Shown piece by piece: positions 1 to 37,860 of a stretch of 64,000 bases of DNA (its first letter is position 1; each line of letters starts with the position of its first letter). The stretch comes from Pycnopodia helianthoides (lineage: Eukaryota; Echinodermata; Asteroidea; Forcipulatida; Asteriidae). The DNA lies in NCBI GenBank assembly GCA_032158295.1, contig CM063249.1, forward strand, positions 12,528,139-12,592,138. Reading direction: 5' to 3'. Position numbers and translations under genes: made by a program. The notes under the pieces were generated by a model. That model saw only the letters and a list, made by a program, of their open reading frames with translations. It was not told where the DNA came from and searched no databases.

Positions 1-1509
1 TTCCAACATGTTCACAGAGCAATTATAAATAAATCCCCCCCCCCAAAAAAAATAAATTTAATAAATAAATCAGAGATTCCATTACAATGTACATTTATCA
101 GAAATTAATCGTCTCTCCAAAGGGTTAAAACCTATTTCTTTGAATTTTTTTACCATTAACTCAATAAATCTTTGATCAAGTAATAATTTATTATAACTGA
201 TGATTCCTTTTTTCTAAAAGGAAACTCTGTTACATCCACTGGTGCATGCGACCTTTTAACACAACAACTACAGTATTGCCCGCGAGCCTCTCATGTGCAG
301 CCAAAGGCGTCTCTGGACATCATGGGATATTCATTCGCCCTTACATGTAGCTCCCTGATTGATCATGTGTCATTCCTGTGGGAAATTAGATGGGTACCAG
401 ATCGTATCATTTTGTACTTTCAAGTAATGACATTTTTGACTCTGCATTGATTTATCATGTTGAGAAAATGTGAACTTTTTTTTAATGGACCGATACCCCT
501 GTTTATACACATTGGCATAGTTGATAGCAGGCATGCCACTTTTCAGCCGACCAGCTGATTTCCTCTTTTTTTGTTGTTGAGTAAGATTGCCTTAGAAAAC
601 TGAAAAACACTGTACAAAGTAGAGCATTATGGTTTCCTTATTCTGGCAAATACATTGTTGCATGACTGGAAGTTTTATACTGCACCCAAGTAGTTCCCTG
701 TCATTTGATTGGAGGACTGAAATCACATGGTATTCATTATTCGCACCATTTCATTAGGCGTGCATTTACTTTCCATCCTTCTTTGCACTACTGCATGCCA
801 GAACACCACGCGCATGCGCGCATGCGTAGGCCGGTCGGTCGCGCGGTGGTTGCACAACTAAAACTTGACGCCTGATCATTAAAAACACAATTTATAGTTA
901 TCGCCGAGGCGCCACCGTCTAGGCCTATTCGCTGAAGATTCTGGCGCCCTACAGCTTTCGATGAGCATCATCGTTCAACGGCCTATAAACCGCCCTTTCA
1001 CAGCTGTACAACAATGCCCTTGTAGAGTGGATGCCAGAATACAATCTTGTACATTTTGCTGATTTGTTTTTTTTCCTCCAAATGACAGATCTACCTGGAT
1101 GTTACATGTTACATCGAAAACAAAATTGCAAATGTTTTCCGGTTTCATGTCAAGTTGGTTCAATCATGCCGTAAGAGGGCGCACTCTTACCAATTACCAC
1201 GAGTGCGTTACACCATCCACTGTCGATCACTGGCGTCTTGGGCCAAGACTTAGTCAACAGCGTTATGAAAATTGGCCCCAGATGTCTCTACATGGCAGTG
1301 GGACACAGATGTTGATGGGAATGTACTTAGACGTGCCATGTTGCACTTCATGTGCTCAGGGCAATTATTATAGTATTAATGTATCTGTGTCATGAGTAAT
1401 CAGGAACAGCGTTCTTCGATCAATTTCAGTTTTACTTCATGAGTGTGGGAGGGGGGGGGGGGAGTGGACATGTATGAAAGGGTTTTTCAGTGACTGGCCA
1501 GCAGGACCT
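1..1509. other. No gene recognised; upstream non-coding sequence
   Basis: I see no exon with convincing splice sites here. A locally GC-richer patch at about 800-960 contains CG-rich words (a GCGCATGCGCGCATGCG run) and a mixed-composition open stretch at 1099-1395, but neither shows domain-like composition. A poly-G tract lies at about 1451-1462. The stretch is probably intron or 5' flank of the rabphilin-like gene downstream. Confidence 0.5.
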
Positions 1510-1792
1510 GGGCCCAATTTCATAGCGCTGCTTAACGGTAAGCAAATTTTTGTGCTAACTGTAGCAGAAAAATTTGCTTAAGCATAAGCGTAATTCACAG
1601 GTTAGCAAGAAAATAAGGCAGTCATCTTGCGCGTTCACCATGTATTTGCATTGTTACGTCATTCATTTTCGGGCAGTAAGCACCGGAAGGTTAGCACACC
1701 TTTTCGTGTGCTTACGGTTAGCAGCGCTATGAAATAGAAACTCGTACGTAAGCACAGAATCGGCAGTTAAGCAGCTCTATGAAATTGGGCCC
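1510..1792. repeat. Fold-back repeat, GGGCCCAATTTCAT family, copy 1
   Basis: The ends are inverted: GGGCCCAATTTCATAGCGCTG on the left and its complement (GCTCTATGAAATTGGGCCC) on the right. Between them GCTTA/TAAGC words repeat in both orientations, so the whole unit can fold back. The same termini recur at 33512, 34492, 46822, 47113 and 47304. No coding capacity. It looks like a non-autonomous hairpin element of unknown class. Confidence 0.8.
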
Positions 1793-1795
1793 TGG

Positions 1796-1954
1796 GGTCG
1801 ATTTCACAAAACTCTTCCTAACTTAGGACTAGTCCTAGGCAATGCTAAGAGATAGGACTAGTCCTAAGTACTGGTCCTAACTTAGGACTAGTCCTATCTC
1901 TTAGCATTGCCTAGGACTAGTCCTAAAGTTAGGAAGAGTTTTGTGAAATCGACC
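1796..1954. repeat. Fold-back repeat, TAGGACTAGTCCTA family, copy 1
   Basis: A nearly perfect palindrome of about 159 bp that begins GGTCGATTTCACAAAACTC and ends with the complement. Both arms carry AACTTAGGACTAGTCCTAGG and GCAATGCTAAGAGATAGG in mirror order. It directly abuts the preceding GGGCCC fold-back. Related copies are the core of the giant hairpin at 6365-6950 and the element at 11328-11485. Confidence 0.9.
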
Positions 1955-2460
1955 GCAGGTTAGTTTGTCATTTCAACAGTCTGCCAACTTTTTCTCTGGC
2001 TCTTCCTTATTCTGAGGCAGTGTTCTCCTCATTTTATTTAATTTAATTTATTTATTGATGTTTATTTATTTATTTAATTTTTGTTTGGTGGGGGGGGGGG
2101 TGACTCCAGATTGATTTCACAAAAATCATAAAGAATTGCGAAGCCACTTAGAATGCCCCCAGAATGCACAGTAGGGCTTTTATATCAAAATATAAACACC
2201 AAGTGAAAACATTCTGAGGAACTTGTTTTTTAATTCAGCCTGATTAGACCAGACTTTTGGTTCAAGAATGCCCCACAGTTTGGAAAAATCCTGGGTTTTC
2301 TTTCAACATTGACAATTGTATGGGGCTTAAATTTGAAACCATAATGAACAATCAGTGTAGTCCAATGGTTTACATGGAATTTTTAGAAGCAAAGAAGTAG
2401 CCGGGCAGGACCACTTGGACTGGATTTTGACTGGTCCTCGGAATTTGGCCACGGACAACT
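1955..2460. other. Non-coding, low-complexity patches
   Basis: No gene seen. Contains an ATTTA/TTTA-rich patch (about 2033-2075) and a poly-G tract (about 2089-2100). The rest is unremarkable AT-rich sequence. Confidence 0.5.
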
Positions 2461-3252
2461 GTTATAGGCAGGGTATACCTTTTGTAATTACTTCAAAAGT
2501 TAAGTGACCATAAAAAACTTACTTGGTAAAGAGCACCTGAGAGCTGTTGATATTATGCAGCATTGTTAGAAACGACCTCCTTTGAAGTAATGTAGTTTAA
2601 GAGAAAGAGGTCATTTTTCACCAACAACTTTGAATCTGAGAAAAGCCTTTCTCAGGCATCTGAAAGCACACATTTCTGTGCAACATTGTTAGAACGATCC
2701 CCTTTGAAGTAAGGAGTTTCAGAGAAAGAGGTAATTTTTCACCAAGAATTTGAATCTGAGAAAGGCCTTTCATCAGGCAGATCTGAAAGCACACATTCTA
2801 GTGCAACAGTTGTTGACCGATCCTTGTTTGCAAGTTGATGAAATTACAAGTCAAAGGGTTTTTAAATTTTTCAACCCCAAAATTTGAATCTGAGAAAGGC
2901 TTCAATTCAGGCATAAAGCCTTTCTTGGGAATCTGAAAGCACACCATTCTATGCAACATTGTTAGAAACGATCCCCTTTGAAGTAATGAAGTTTCAGAGA
3001 AAGAGGTAATTTTTCACCCAAAAATTTGAATCTGAGAAAGGCTTTCAATTCAGGCATAAAACCTTTCTCAGGCATCTGAAAGCACATCATTCTATGCAAC
3101 GAGGGTGTTTTTTTCTTTCATTATTTGTTTGCAAGTTGGATGACCAATTGAGGCCAAATTGTCACAGGTTTCTTATTCTATGCATATGTCGGGATACACC
3201 AAGTGAGATAGTGGTCTTTGACAATATTACCAAAAGTATACCCTGCCTTTAA
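2461..3252. mobile_element. TTAA-type miniature element (expanded, internally repeated copy)
   Basis: The left end reads GGCAGGGTATACCTTTTGTAA and the right end ACCAAAAGTATACCCTGCC TTTAA, an inverted terminal pair. The interior holds about three tandem versions of a module with GATCCCCTTTGAAGTAA, AGAGAAAGAGGTAATTTTTCACC and TCTGAAAGCACA, so this copy has grown to nearly 800 bp. It shares the TTAA at 3249-3252 with the next element. No coding capacity. Confidence 0.75.
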
Positions 3253-3586
3253 AGGCCCTGTACACTATTGGTAAGATCGAAAAACACAATGTTCACAGAT
3301 TCACACATAACTTACATGATTTAAAGTAAGTAATGGTAGAAAGGGTTCCTTAAAATATTTCTGCCTAAAATGCTATCGTTTCTGAGAAACGAGTAAAACA
3401 ATAGTAATTATCGCGCGCGATAATTTGAAAAAACAGAAAACACATAAGATCTCTTTTCACTATTTTCTCGTGACCTCGATGACCAATTGAGCTCAAACCC
3501 CGGTTTGTTTGTTCATGCATATGTTTAATCACACAAAATGTGGACACTGATTTTGAGCTGTTACCAAAAGTATACCTTGCCTTTAA
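3249..3586. mobile_element. TTAA-flanked miniature element, subfamily GGCCCTGTACACTATTGG
   Basis: TTAA at both ends, left AAAGGCCCTGTACACTATTGG and right CCAAAAGTATACCTTGCC TTTAA. The interior includes a TAATTATCGCGCGCGATAAT palindrome. The copy at 17492-17833 is almost identical. TTAA target sites are typical of the piggyBac superfamily, so a piggyBac-type MITE is the best guess; no transposase is visible. Confidence 0.8.
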
Positions 3587-4030
3587 GGTAGAGCGCTGTA
3601 TACTAAGCACTAACATGTTGATGAATACTTCATCTGTGATGCATCTATAATGCATTCTTGCTGCAAATCATGTTGGATTTACATGTACATGTAGGTGTAC
3701 TTGATTTCTAGATGTTTCTCTATGGAAATATTGTGTCTGTGGTCTTTGGACAGGAAGGAAGGGACACTTATATGAACAGTGTACCGATTTGCACTCAGTT
3801 CATCACTGAACTGAGCAAGGAGTAAAAATTCAAGTTGATGATTGAAACAAAATGACAAGTCTGCAAACTGACAAGAATGCAGCGGTGACGTAAATGGCCG
3901 ATAACTCCATCTACACATCCAAATTAAGAGTTCTCTTTTAGGAAAAAGCTAAATAAGAGGATAAATGCCACAAAGGGAATGGTTTTCAAGTGCTATCTGC
4001 GTGCCCTCTAGTACTGTGGGAACCAGTCGA
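3587..4030. other. Non-coding
   Basis: No feature recognised apart from short ACATGTACATGTAGGTGTAC words, which also occur elsewhere in the window (for example about 14318). Confidence 0.4.
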
Positions 4031-4033
4031 ATG

Positions 4034-4200
4034 GAGCTAGGAGCAGGAGGAGAGTCACCTACGTCAACCAGCTGAAGAAGGACGCAGCGCAACAAGGACC
4101 CGCCGAGCCGGATGGGTGAAAACGTGGAAGGATTCCTTCCTCCATGGGTGGAGAATGACCATCAGAGGCTCCCAAGATGGCGTCGGCTGAAGACAACCTC
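4034..4200 (+). pseudogene. Possible decayed LINE ORF2 C-terminal fragment
   Basis: One frame from about 4036 reads GARSRRRVTYVNQLKKDAAQ and then soon stops; another frame carries on with WVKTWKDSFLHGW. Many non-LTR retrotransposons end in a basic, Tyr-Val-Asp-Gln-Leu-type motif of this sort after the reverse transcriptase. The match rests on a short motif only, with at least one frameshift. It could equally be chance. Confidence 0.3.
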
Positions 4201-4639
4201 TCGAATTCTACTCTGCTTTGATGGCAAATCTTCGCAGCAAGGTGGAGATATAGCTGGAAGTAGCGAAGTGGGCGGCCTCGCGTTTAAAAAAAAGAATTTA
4301 TACAAAATATGAGACTCAACTTTTATCGATCATCACGTACAGTTATTTTTGTACTGAAACTTGCTTTCGTGTTTATGTACACTGTACATGTTTATGTACA
4401 TGGAGCAGGCATGCAACTTTCCCTCGGATCAGCTGATTTCCTCTTCTCAGTTTTACCATTCAAAATTGAAAAATACTGTACAAAATCACTGAAATTTTGT
4501 AATTTCCTCTTTTTGGGTGAAGTTACAGTTGCATGCCTGTGTAGGCAATCGACTGCCAGATGTACATAATTATACTCTCTACATGTAACTTTGTTTTCTG
4601 AACAAATTTAAAATAAAATGGAGATTTGAAAAAAATGAC

Positions 4640-4790
4640 ATGTGTACAACATTTATAACGCGCCTTTTCCTATGGTTGCAAAGGGCTCAGAGATTGACAC
4701 AAAAAACAACAACAAAGGGAATGATATCGGAAACCAAGTTGAAAAAAACACTGCCAGGACCAGCTGGCAGCACGCAGACAAGAGACGAGA
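4640..4790. repeat. Dispersed SINE-like repeat, copy 1
   Basis: Shares CATTTATAACGCGCCTTTTCC, GGTTGCAAAGGGCTCAGAGA and an ACTGCCA(G/A)G block, in the same order, with 16861-17040. The two copies are diverged but clearly related. The first motif resembles the body of the tRNA-derived SINEs (TTATATAGCGC). Confidence 0.5.
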
Positions 4791-4904
4791 GTCCAGCGAA
4801 GAGTAAATATCAGAGAAAAAATAAAGAAAAGAACGATGTGAAGCAAATTGATCACTTCAAGTTTTTTAACTCTGCTGTTTGGCTAAGGCTGTCTTTCGAC
4901 AACC

Positions 4905-5210
4905 TTAACCCTTCCAGTGCCGCCAACGCTCTGAAACGTCAAACAAAGTATCCATCCACAGGCCGCCAACGTTCCCATACGTTCTACTAGTCGACCAAAA
5001 AAAAATATAAATGCCCTCTGGATAAAGAACGGCCAAAACACGACCGGCACGGACCCTTCGAGTGCCGCCAACGTTCTGAAACGTCAAACTGAATCTCCAT
5101 TCACAGGCCGCCAATGTTCCTTTACGTTCTACTACTCGAAATAATTTTTTTTTTTTTTAAATGGCCGGCCTGTGGATTGAGAATTTTTAAAACAAGGCTG
5201 GCACTCTAAG
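4905..5210. repeat. Two-copy tandem repeat, about 145 bp, GTGCCGCCAACG
   Basis: CCCTTC(C/G)AGTGCCGCCAACG and GAAACGTCAAAC occur at about 4909 and 5055, each followed by ACAGGCCGCCAA and ACGTTCTACTA. A mirrored CTGGCACTCTAAGGGTTAA at about 5198 complements the left end, so the whole unit has inverted ends and may be another fold-back element. Frames across it are shadows. Confidence 0.6.
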
Positions 5211-6364
5211 GGTTAATGTGGATGTCTAGATTACTCTAATGTACATGTTATTTACATTTGTTCCTTTCTTAAGGGCCTCACCTTAAGCGGCCTTGCAATT
5301 GACAGCCCGTCCCAAGGGGGGAAAGACAAGAGGAAGAAACAACATTTAATACGTCCCCAAGACCTTTTTTTTCTCGTAAATCCGAAGCTTAATGAATGTA
5401 CACTCAAACAAAGATCCAGGACCTTACACTTCATCTTAAACGTGTGATAAATATTTGTTCCATTCCTCCGACCGACCCGCGTTGGTTGTCAATGTCCAGC
5501 GTGGGTCTTCGGGGAAATCATCCGAGATGTCCATGAGACGGGCAGCTTGAAATCAGGAGCGATCTATTCAGTAACTTTCCCGTTTGTCTCATGCTTCATC
5601 TCTTCCTCTCTTTTTTCCATTTTTTTCTTTCGTCTTCTTTTCTCACATCCGGAGTAGTCTTTAAAAACACATTATAAGGGGGAAGGAACAAAAACACCTC
5701 ATCGCACCAAAAAGAAAGATTAATTCTTTGGGGATGAAAGTTGTTTTGTTATTTCGTCATAGATGGTTATCACTGACGACCGATTGTTAAAATGAATGAG
5801 TACGGAATGACAGATTGTAGACAAACAGGAAGTGTGACAGATGAGTAGCTGTCAATAGATTAGGGGGGGGGGTGGGAGACGTTTGCCAGTCGGCTTTGCA
5901 TTCCTTGGTGAAAACAACTTAATCTTAAAAGGCTAATGGATGCTTGTTTGCTGTATATAAACATAATAGTAAAAACAGGCTGTGAAGGGATCTAGGGAGT
6001 GAGTTGTTTTTTCCCGAGCTAAAGTTTTGTATCGAATAAGATTTTAGGAAACAGAAGGAAAAAAAACTACAAAGAGCAGCATTTATGAGCAAGCAGCAAA
6101 GTCCCCTGTGATTTGTCAACATTTTTTTCTGGGAATTTTGTTCTTTAGCCTTGCCTTTGGACTGCCCTAAAGGGCATGAAATTTCCATAATGGAAAGGAA
6201 GATACAGCGCATTTAATGGGCCAGTCAGATTTATATATTTGTTTCTCTTCCAAATAGTGGTTGGTTGTATCAAAAGAACTGAGAATCCAAACTGAGTTTT
6301 CAATTGAACTGATAGAGGAAAAAACAGAATTCTAAGGGGATTATTATTTGTATATTACCCAGCA
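5211..6364. other. Non-coding
   Basis: No exon, tRNA or repeat family recognised. One poly-G tract at about 5862-5875. Confidence 0.4.
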
Positions 6365-6950
6365 GCCTCTTCCAGATTGTTTGTCATATCTGTGTGCAGT
6401 TCCATTGTTATTGGTCAACCTTGTTTTGAACGCCCAACACATTTTTTCTTCGTGTTTTCAATGACGAACCTGCGTGCTGGAAGTCGGTCATTTTGATTTT
6501 GCAAAGGGGCACTTCCATGGGAAAATCTTAAAGTCTGTTGGAAACTTTTGAAGGGGCGGGCATTAAGGCCATGTCCAGGGGTCGATTTCACGAAACTCTT
6601 CCTAACTCAGGAGTAGTCCTAGGCAATGCTAAGACAGTAGGAGATAGGACTAGTCTTAAGTTAGGACCAGTAGATCCTATCTCTTAGAATTGCCTAGGAC
6701 TAGTCCTAAGTTAGGAAGAGTTTTGTGAAATCGACCCCTGGACTTGGCCTTAATGCCCGCCCCTTCAAAAGTTACCAACAGACTTTAAGATTTTCCAATG
6801 GAAGTGCCCTTTGCAAAATCAAAATGACTGACTTCCAGCACGCAGGTTCGTCATTGAAAACACAAAGAAAAAATGTGTTGGGCGTTCAAAACAAGGTTGA
6901 CCAATAACAATGGAACTGCACACAGATATGGCAAACAATCTGGAAGAGGC
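6365..6950. repeat. Giant 586-bp inverted repeat (hairpin element)
   Basis: The left arm from GCCTCTTCCAGATTGTTTG (6365) is mirrored by CAAACAATCTGGAAGAGGC ending at 6950. Inside, TGCAGTTCCATTGTTATTGG, CGCCCAACACATTTTTTC, TTTTGCAAAGGGGCACTTCC, GGGGCGGGCATTAAGGCC and the TAGGACTAG fold-back core all occur in both arms with few mismatches. Each arm is about 290 bp. The outer arms relate to the dispersed GGGCACTTCC repeat at 11530, 24775 and 31556. Confidence 0.92.
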
Positions 6951-7058
6951 CATGGCTTCCGTGGCCTGCATTGATCTACAAATGTAAAAAAAAATATACT
7001 GCTTTTTTTTAGACATTACTTTATTCTTCAGTTCTTCAGGGTATACATGTAGACCCGC

Positions 7059-7453
7059 TTAAAGGCAAAGTATTCCTTTGGTTTTTGGAACCGTTTGATT
7101 ATTTTAATCCTATATAAATTTAGATATATACAATAGAACTAACCTGTGAAAAAATTTCATTTCAAAAGGTGGTCACGTTTTTGAAATATCGCCAAAATCC
7201 GCAGCGAATAACGTCCATGCATGAAGAGTAAACCCTAATAGGAATTCACGATCTGAGAAACATTTCTAGACTAAAATTTTGAGGGATAAAACTTTATAAA
7301 ATAAAGGGACATCTTTTTCCATAGCCACACTATTTTGAATTAAAATATTTCTCAAAATGCTATATACTATCGAAAGTTGCTTTAACTCTAACCAAGTAAG
7401 TTTTTATTGCCATTCATTTTTAGAGTGATTACCAAACGTGTACCTTCCCTTAA
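7059..7453. mobile_element. TTAA-flanked miniature element
   Basis: TTAA at 7059-7062 and 7450-7453, left AAAGGCAAAGTATTCCTTTGG, right ACCAAACGTGTACCTTCCC TTAA. The interior has the family words CTGAGAAACATTTCT, AACTAACCTGTGAAAA and AACCAAGTAAGTTTTTATTG. Non-coding. Confidence 0.7.
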
Positions 7454-8105
7454 AATAGTCTGTCAATATTTGAAAATCAAAATTTGGGGGTGGGTGGGTG
7501 AGTACTTTGTAGAGCATTGATTATTCTGAATGGCCCCTAACATCCTATTTTGTCCCAACCTCTGCTCTGCTTTCCCATTTGTGGCGTATGGAGTCTGTAA
7601 CTTCATTTCATGGACAATGTTGGAACAGGTCTTAAACTTTGGCGGTCAGTTGGTATCTTTCCTTGTCTTCCACCTCTGGGACCCCGGTTCAAATCCCGCC
7701 GGGGGCACTGGATCGGGTTTTCAGTCCCTTGTTTTCAGTTTCATTTTCCTTGGAATCATTCTCTGTTTTTTTTTCCGTCCCACATCTAAAACTGAAACCT
7801 CCTTCATTGTCTTCTCTCCACGGGGTTCTTGGCTAGTATAGGGATTAAGTTCGCTTTCCTGAGAATCCTTGGCTTCACAACCAGAATTAATGAATGAAAT
7901 GAGCTTGGCTCTTCCCACTGGTAAGGGGCACTTCTATGAGGAAGTTGTTAACTTGTGTTGGAAGTTTGCAAAGAGCCCCACAGCAAAAGCACAGGGCACC
8001 ATGATGATCGCTGTGGGTGTCGTTGATGAATTCAGGACCTGTTGGAGGTTGATCTTCATCTCTTGATCAAAGGGAAGACTGCCGCCCTGTACCAGGATTT
8101 ACATG
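7454..8105 (+). repeat. tRNA-derived SINE-like segment and fragments of other repeats
   Basis: GGCGGTCAGTTGG (about 7640) followed by GGTTCAAATCCCGCC (7686-7700) resembles A and B boxes of an internal RNA polymerase III promoter at tRNA-like spacing. Upstream, 7455-7535 carries the GGGTGGGTGGG and CTGAATGGCCCC words that also bound the element at 29757-30209. Downstream, 7910-8020 resembles the dispersed GGGGCACTTC family. No gene here. Confidence 0.5.
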
Positions 8106-8546
8106 TACTTGACTATAATAATAATAATAATAATAGTGGCTTCTTATATAGCGCCCATATCCGTCACTCAGTGACGCTCAAGGCGCTTCAACAGTCAGTA
8201 TTTTCCTGCAAGGTGTGGAGTTACTTTTTGAAGTATGAGACCTATTCCTTTACATAGCACAATGTAATGGTTTTACAAGGTACTGTGGCGCAATATGCTG
8301 CCAATCAAACCAGGAACACCGGGGCGAACCCCTTCTCTTTTCGATAAGTGCACTGGGTTCTTTTACGTGCATTACACAACACACGGGACCAACGGCTTTA
8401 CATCCCATCCGAAGGACGAAGCAATAATGATTAAGTGTCTTGCTTAAGGACACAAGTGTCACGACTGGGACTCGAACCCACACTCTGCTGAACAGAAACA
8501 CCAGAGCTTGAGTCCGGTGCTCTTATCCGCTCGGCCACGAAACTAT
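8106..8546 (-). repeat. tRNA-Leu-derived SINE with (ATT)n tail
   Basis: On the minus strand, about 8546-8455 reads like a tRNA-Leu: an A box TGGCCGAGCGG, an anticodon-arm stretch GGACTCAAGC (CAA), a long variable arm and a B box GGTTCGAGTCC. A body follows with AAAGGACACTTAAT-like and AAGCGCCTTGAGCG words, then a tail of repeated ATT at 8114-8140. That is the layout of a tRNA-headed SINE. A diverged copy lies at 33908-34310. A solitary tRNA gene is less likely because the body and tail recur. Confidence 0.75.
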
Positions 8547-8619
8547 ACCCTTAAAGCACACACTGTTCAGCAAAATAATATTTTTCTCCCTTTCTCCTTT
8601 ATCCCTTTCCTTTTTGCAG

Positions 8620-36620
<28,001 letters not shown>

Positions 36621-37067
36621 GCAGTCAGTCTCCCCCCCATCACTGTTAAGCTAAACTGCATCTCATGCAGTCAGCAGTTTTATTTTTAAAATCTTATCTT
36701 ACATGTAAATGTATGAACAGTTATAATAATTTCTTGCTGGAGGATTGTTTTGTCATCCATCAGTAAGGTAGAAGGTTGGGGCTTTTTTTTGGTATGAATT
36801 GAGACGTGGGTTTGTAACACTGTCTACCAGTAACACTTCCTCTTGGATTTAGGTAGATTCAGTGTCGCTCAGCTAAGCTGACCATGCTTGGCATGGGATG
36901 AGGCATGCCGATTTTGTCACAGTTGAAAGATGTGTATGTTGAGTTACCCTATGCTTTATGATTCTGAGGAATATACATGTAGTAATTATAAGGTTTTGGC
37001 TGTGATGCCGAGGTGCTTAGGGTTTCTTTGTACAACCTAGTATCCCTATCATACAGATGCCCAGAGT
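36621..37067 (+). other. Probable 3' UTR start
   Basis: Follows the stop codon. No splice or poly-A site is certain. An AATAAA lies at 37651-37656, beyond the 76-bp repeats; I cannot tell whether it is used. Confidence 0.4.
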
Positions 37068-37345
37068 AAGCAGGTTGATACTGGACGCCAAAATTGTACA
37101 GGTCTGTACCCCAAGGTGTCCCCATTACAGAGGTGCCCACAATAGGCAGGTTTGTACTGTACGCCAAAGTGTACAGGTCTGTACCCCCTGGTGTCTCCAA
37201 TACCACAGGTGCCCACAGCGTGCAGGTTTGTTCTGTACACCAAAGTGTTAGACAGTAACTCACACTGCACAGGTCTGTACACTCAAGTGACCCCATTACA
37301 CAAGTGTCTACAAAGTCCAGGTTTATTCTGTACAAATGTGACATA
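37068..37345. repeat. 76-bp tandem repeat, about four units
   Basis: CAGGTT(T)G(T)ACTG begins units at 37071, 37147, 37223 and 37318. Each has GCCAAA-T-GTACAGGTCTGTA and a GTGTCCCCATTACA-like word. The last gap is longer (95 bp) because of an insertion. Open frames across it on both strands are shadows. Confidence 0.88.
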
Positions 37346-37860
37346 CATGTACATGTGCATGTACATCTGTTAGAACGGCTAGTTTGGGCATGGGTTTTGG
37401 TTGGATACAAACAAAGTGGTGTTTACTTATTAATAAGAAGTAATTTAGGGTAGCCAGAGTCTGGCTCAGTAATACCTAGACTGTCAACAGAGACTAAAGA
37501 GACTGTCTTTGCCCAGTTTCCCACTGTGGATGTATAGAATGAGATCCAGTTGTAGCCGGTCCAGATTTAATGTGTTAGAGCATGGCTGTAGAACTCATTT
37601 GCTGTAACAGCCAGCTGGAGATTTCCCTACAGCTGAATAGCCCAAATTGGAATAAATATACCAACTGGGAATGATCGATTAATAGAACAGGCACGTGTTT
37701 GCTTCCCTACCAGATGTAATATATAACATACAGTTGAAGTCAATGGTTGTGTGACTGCAGTACTGCAGGCACACACCATGGAGTACATGTATGTAAACAA
37801 ACTCACACATACACAGAACTAAAAGCTTAAGCCGACAAAAAGTCATTGAGCATGGAGATT
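37346..37860 (+). other. Non-coding, possible distal 3' UTR
   Basis: Contains ACATGTACATGTGCATGTAC near 37345 and an AATAAA at 37651. Nothing else recognised. Confidence 0.4.

Noticed and set aside
8455..8546. Functional tRNA-Leu gene
   Set aside because: tRNA-like head is joined to a SINE body and tail that recur at 33908; acceptor stem pairing is not convincing.
36949..37410. 153-codon minus-strand frame and its plus-strand shadows
   Set aside because: Runs through the 76-bp tandem repeat; repetitive text, no coding evidence.
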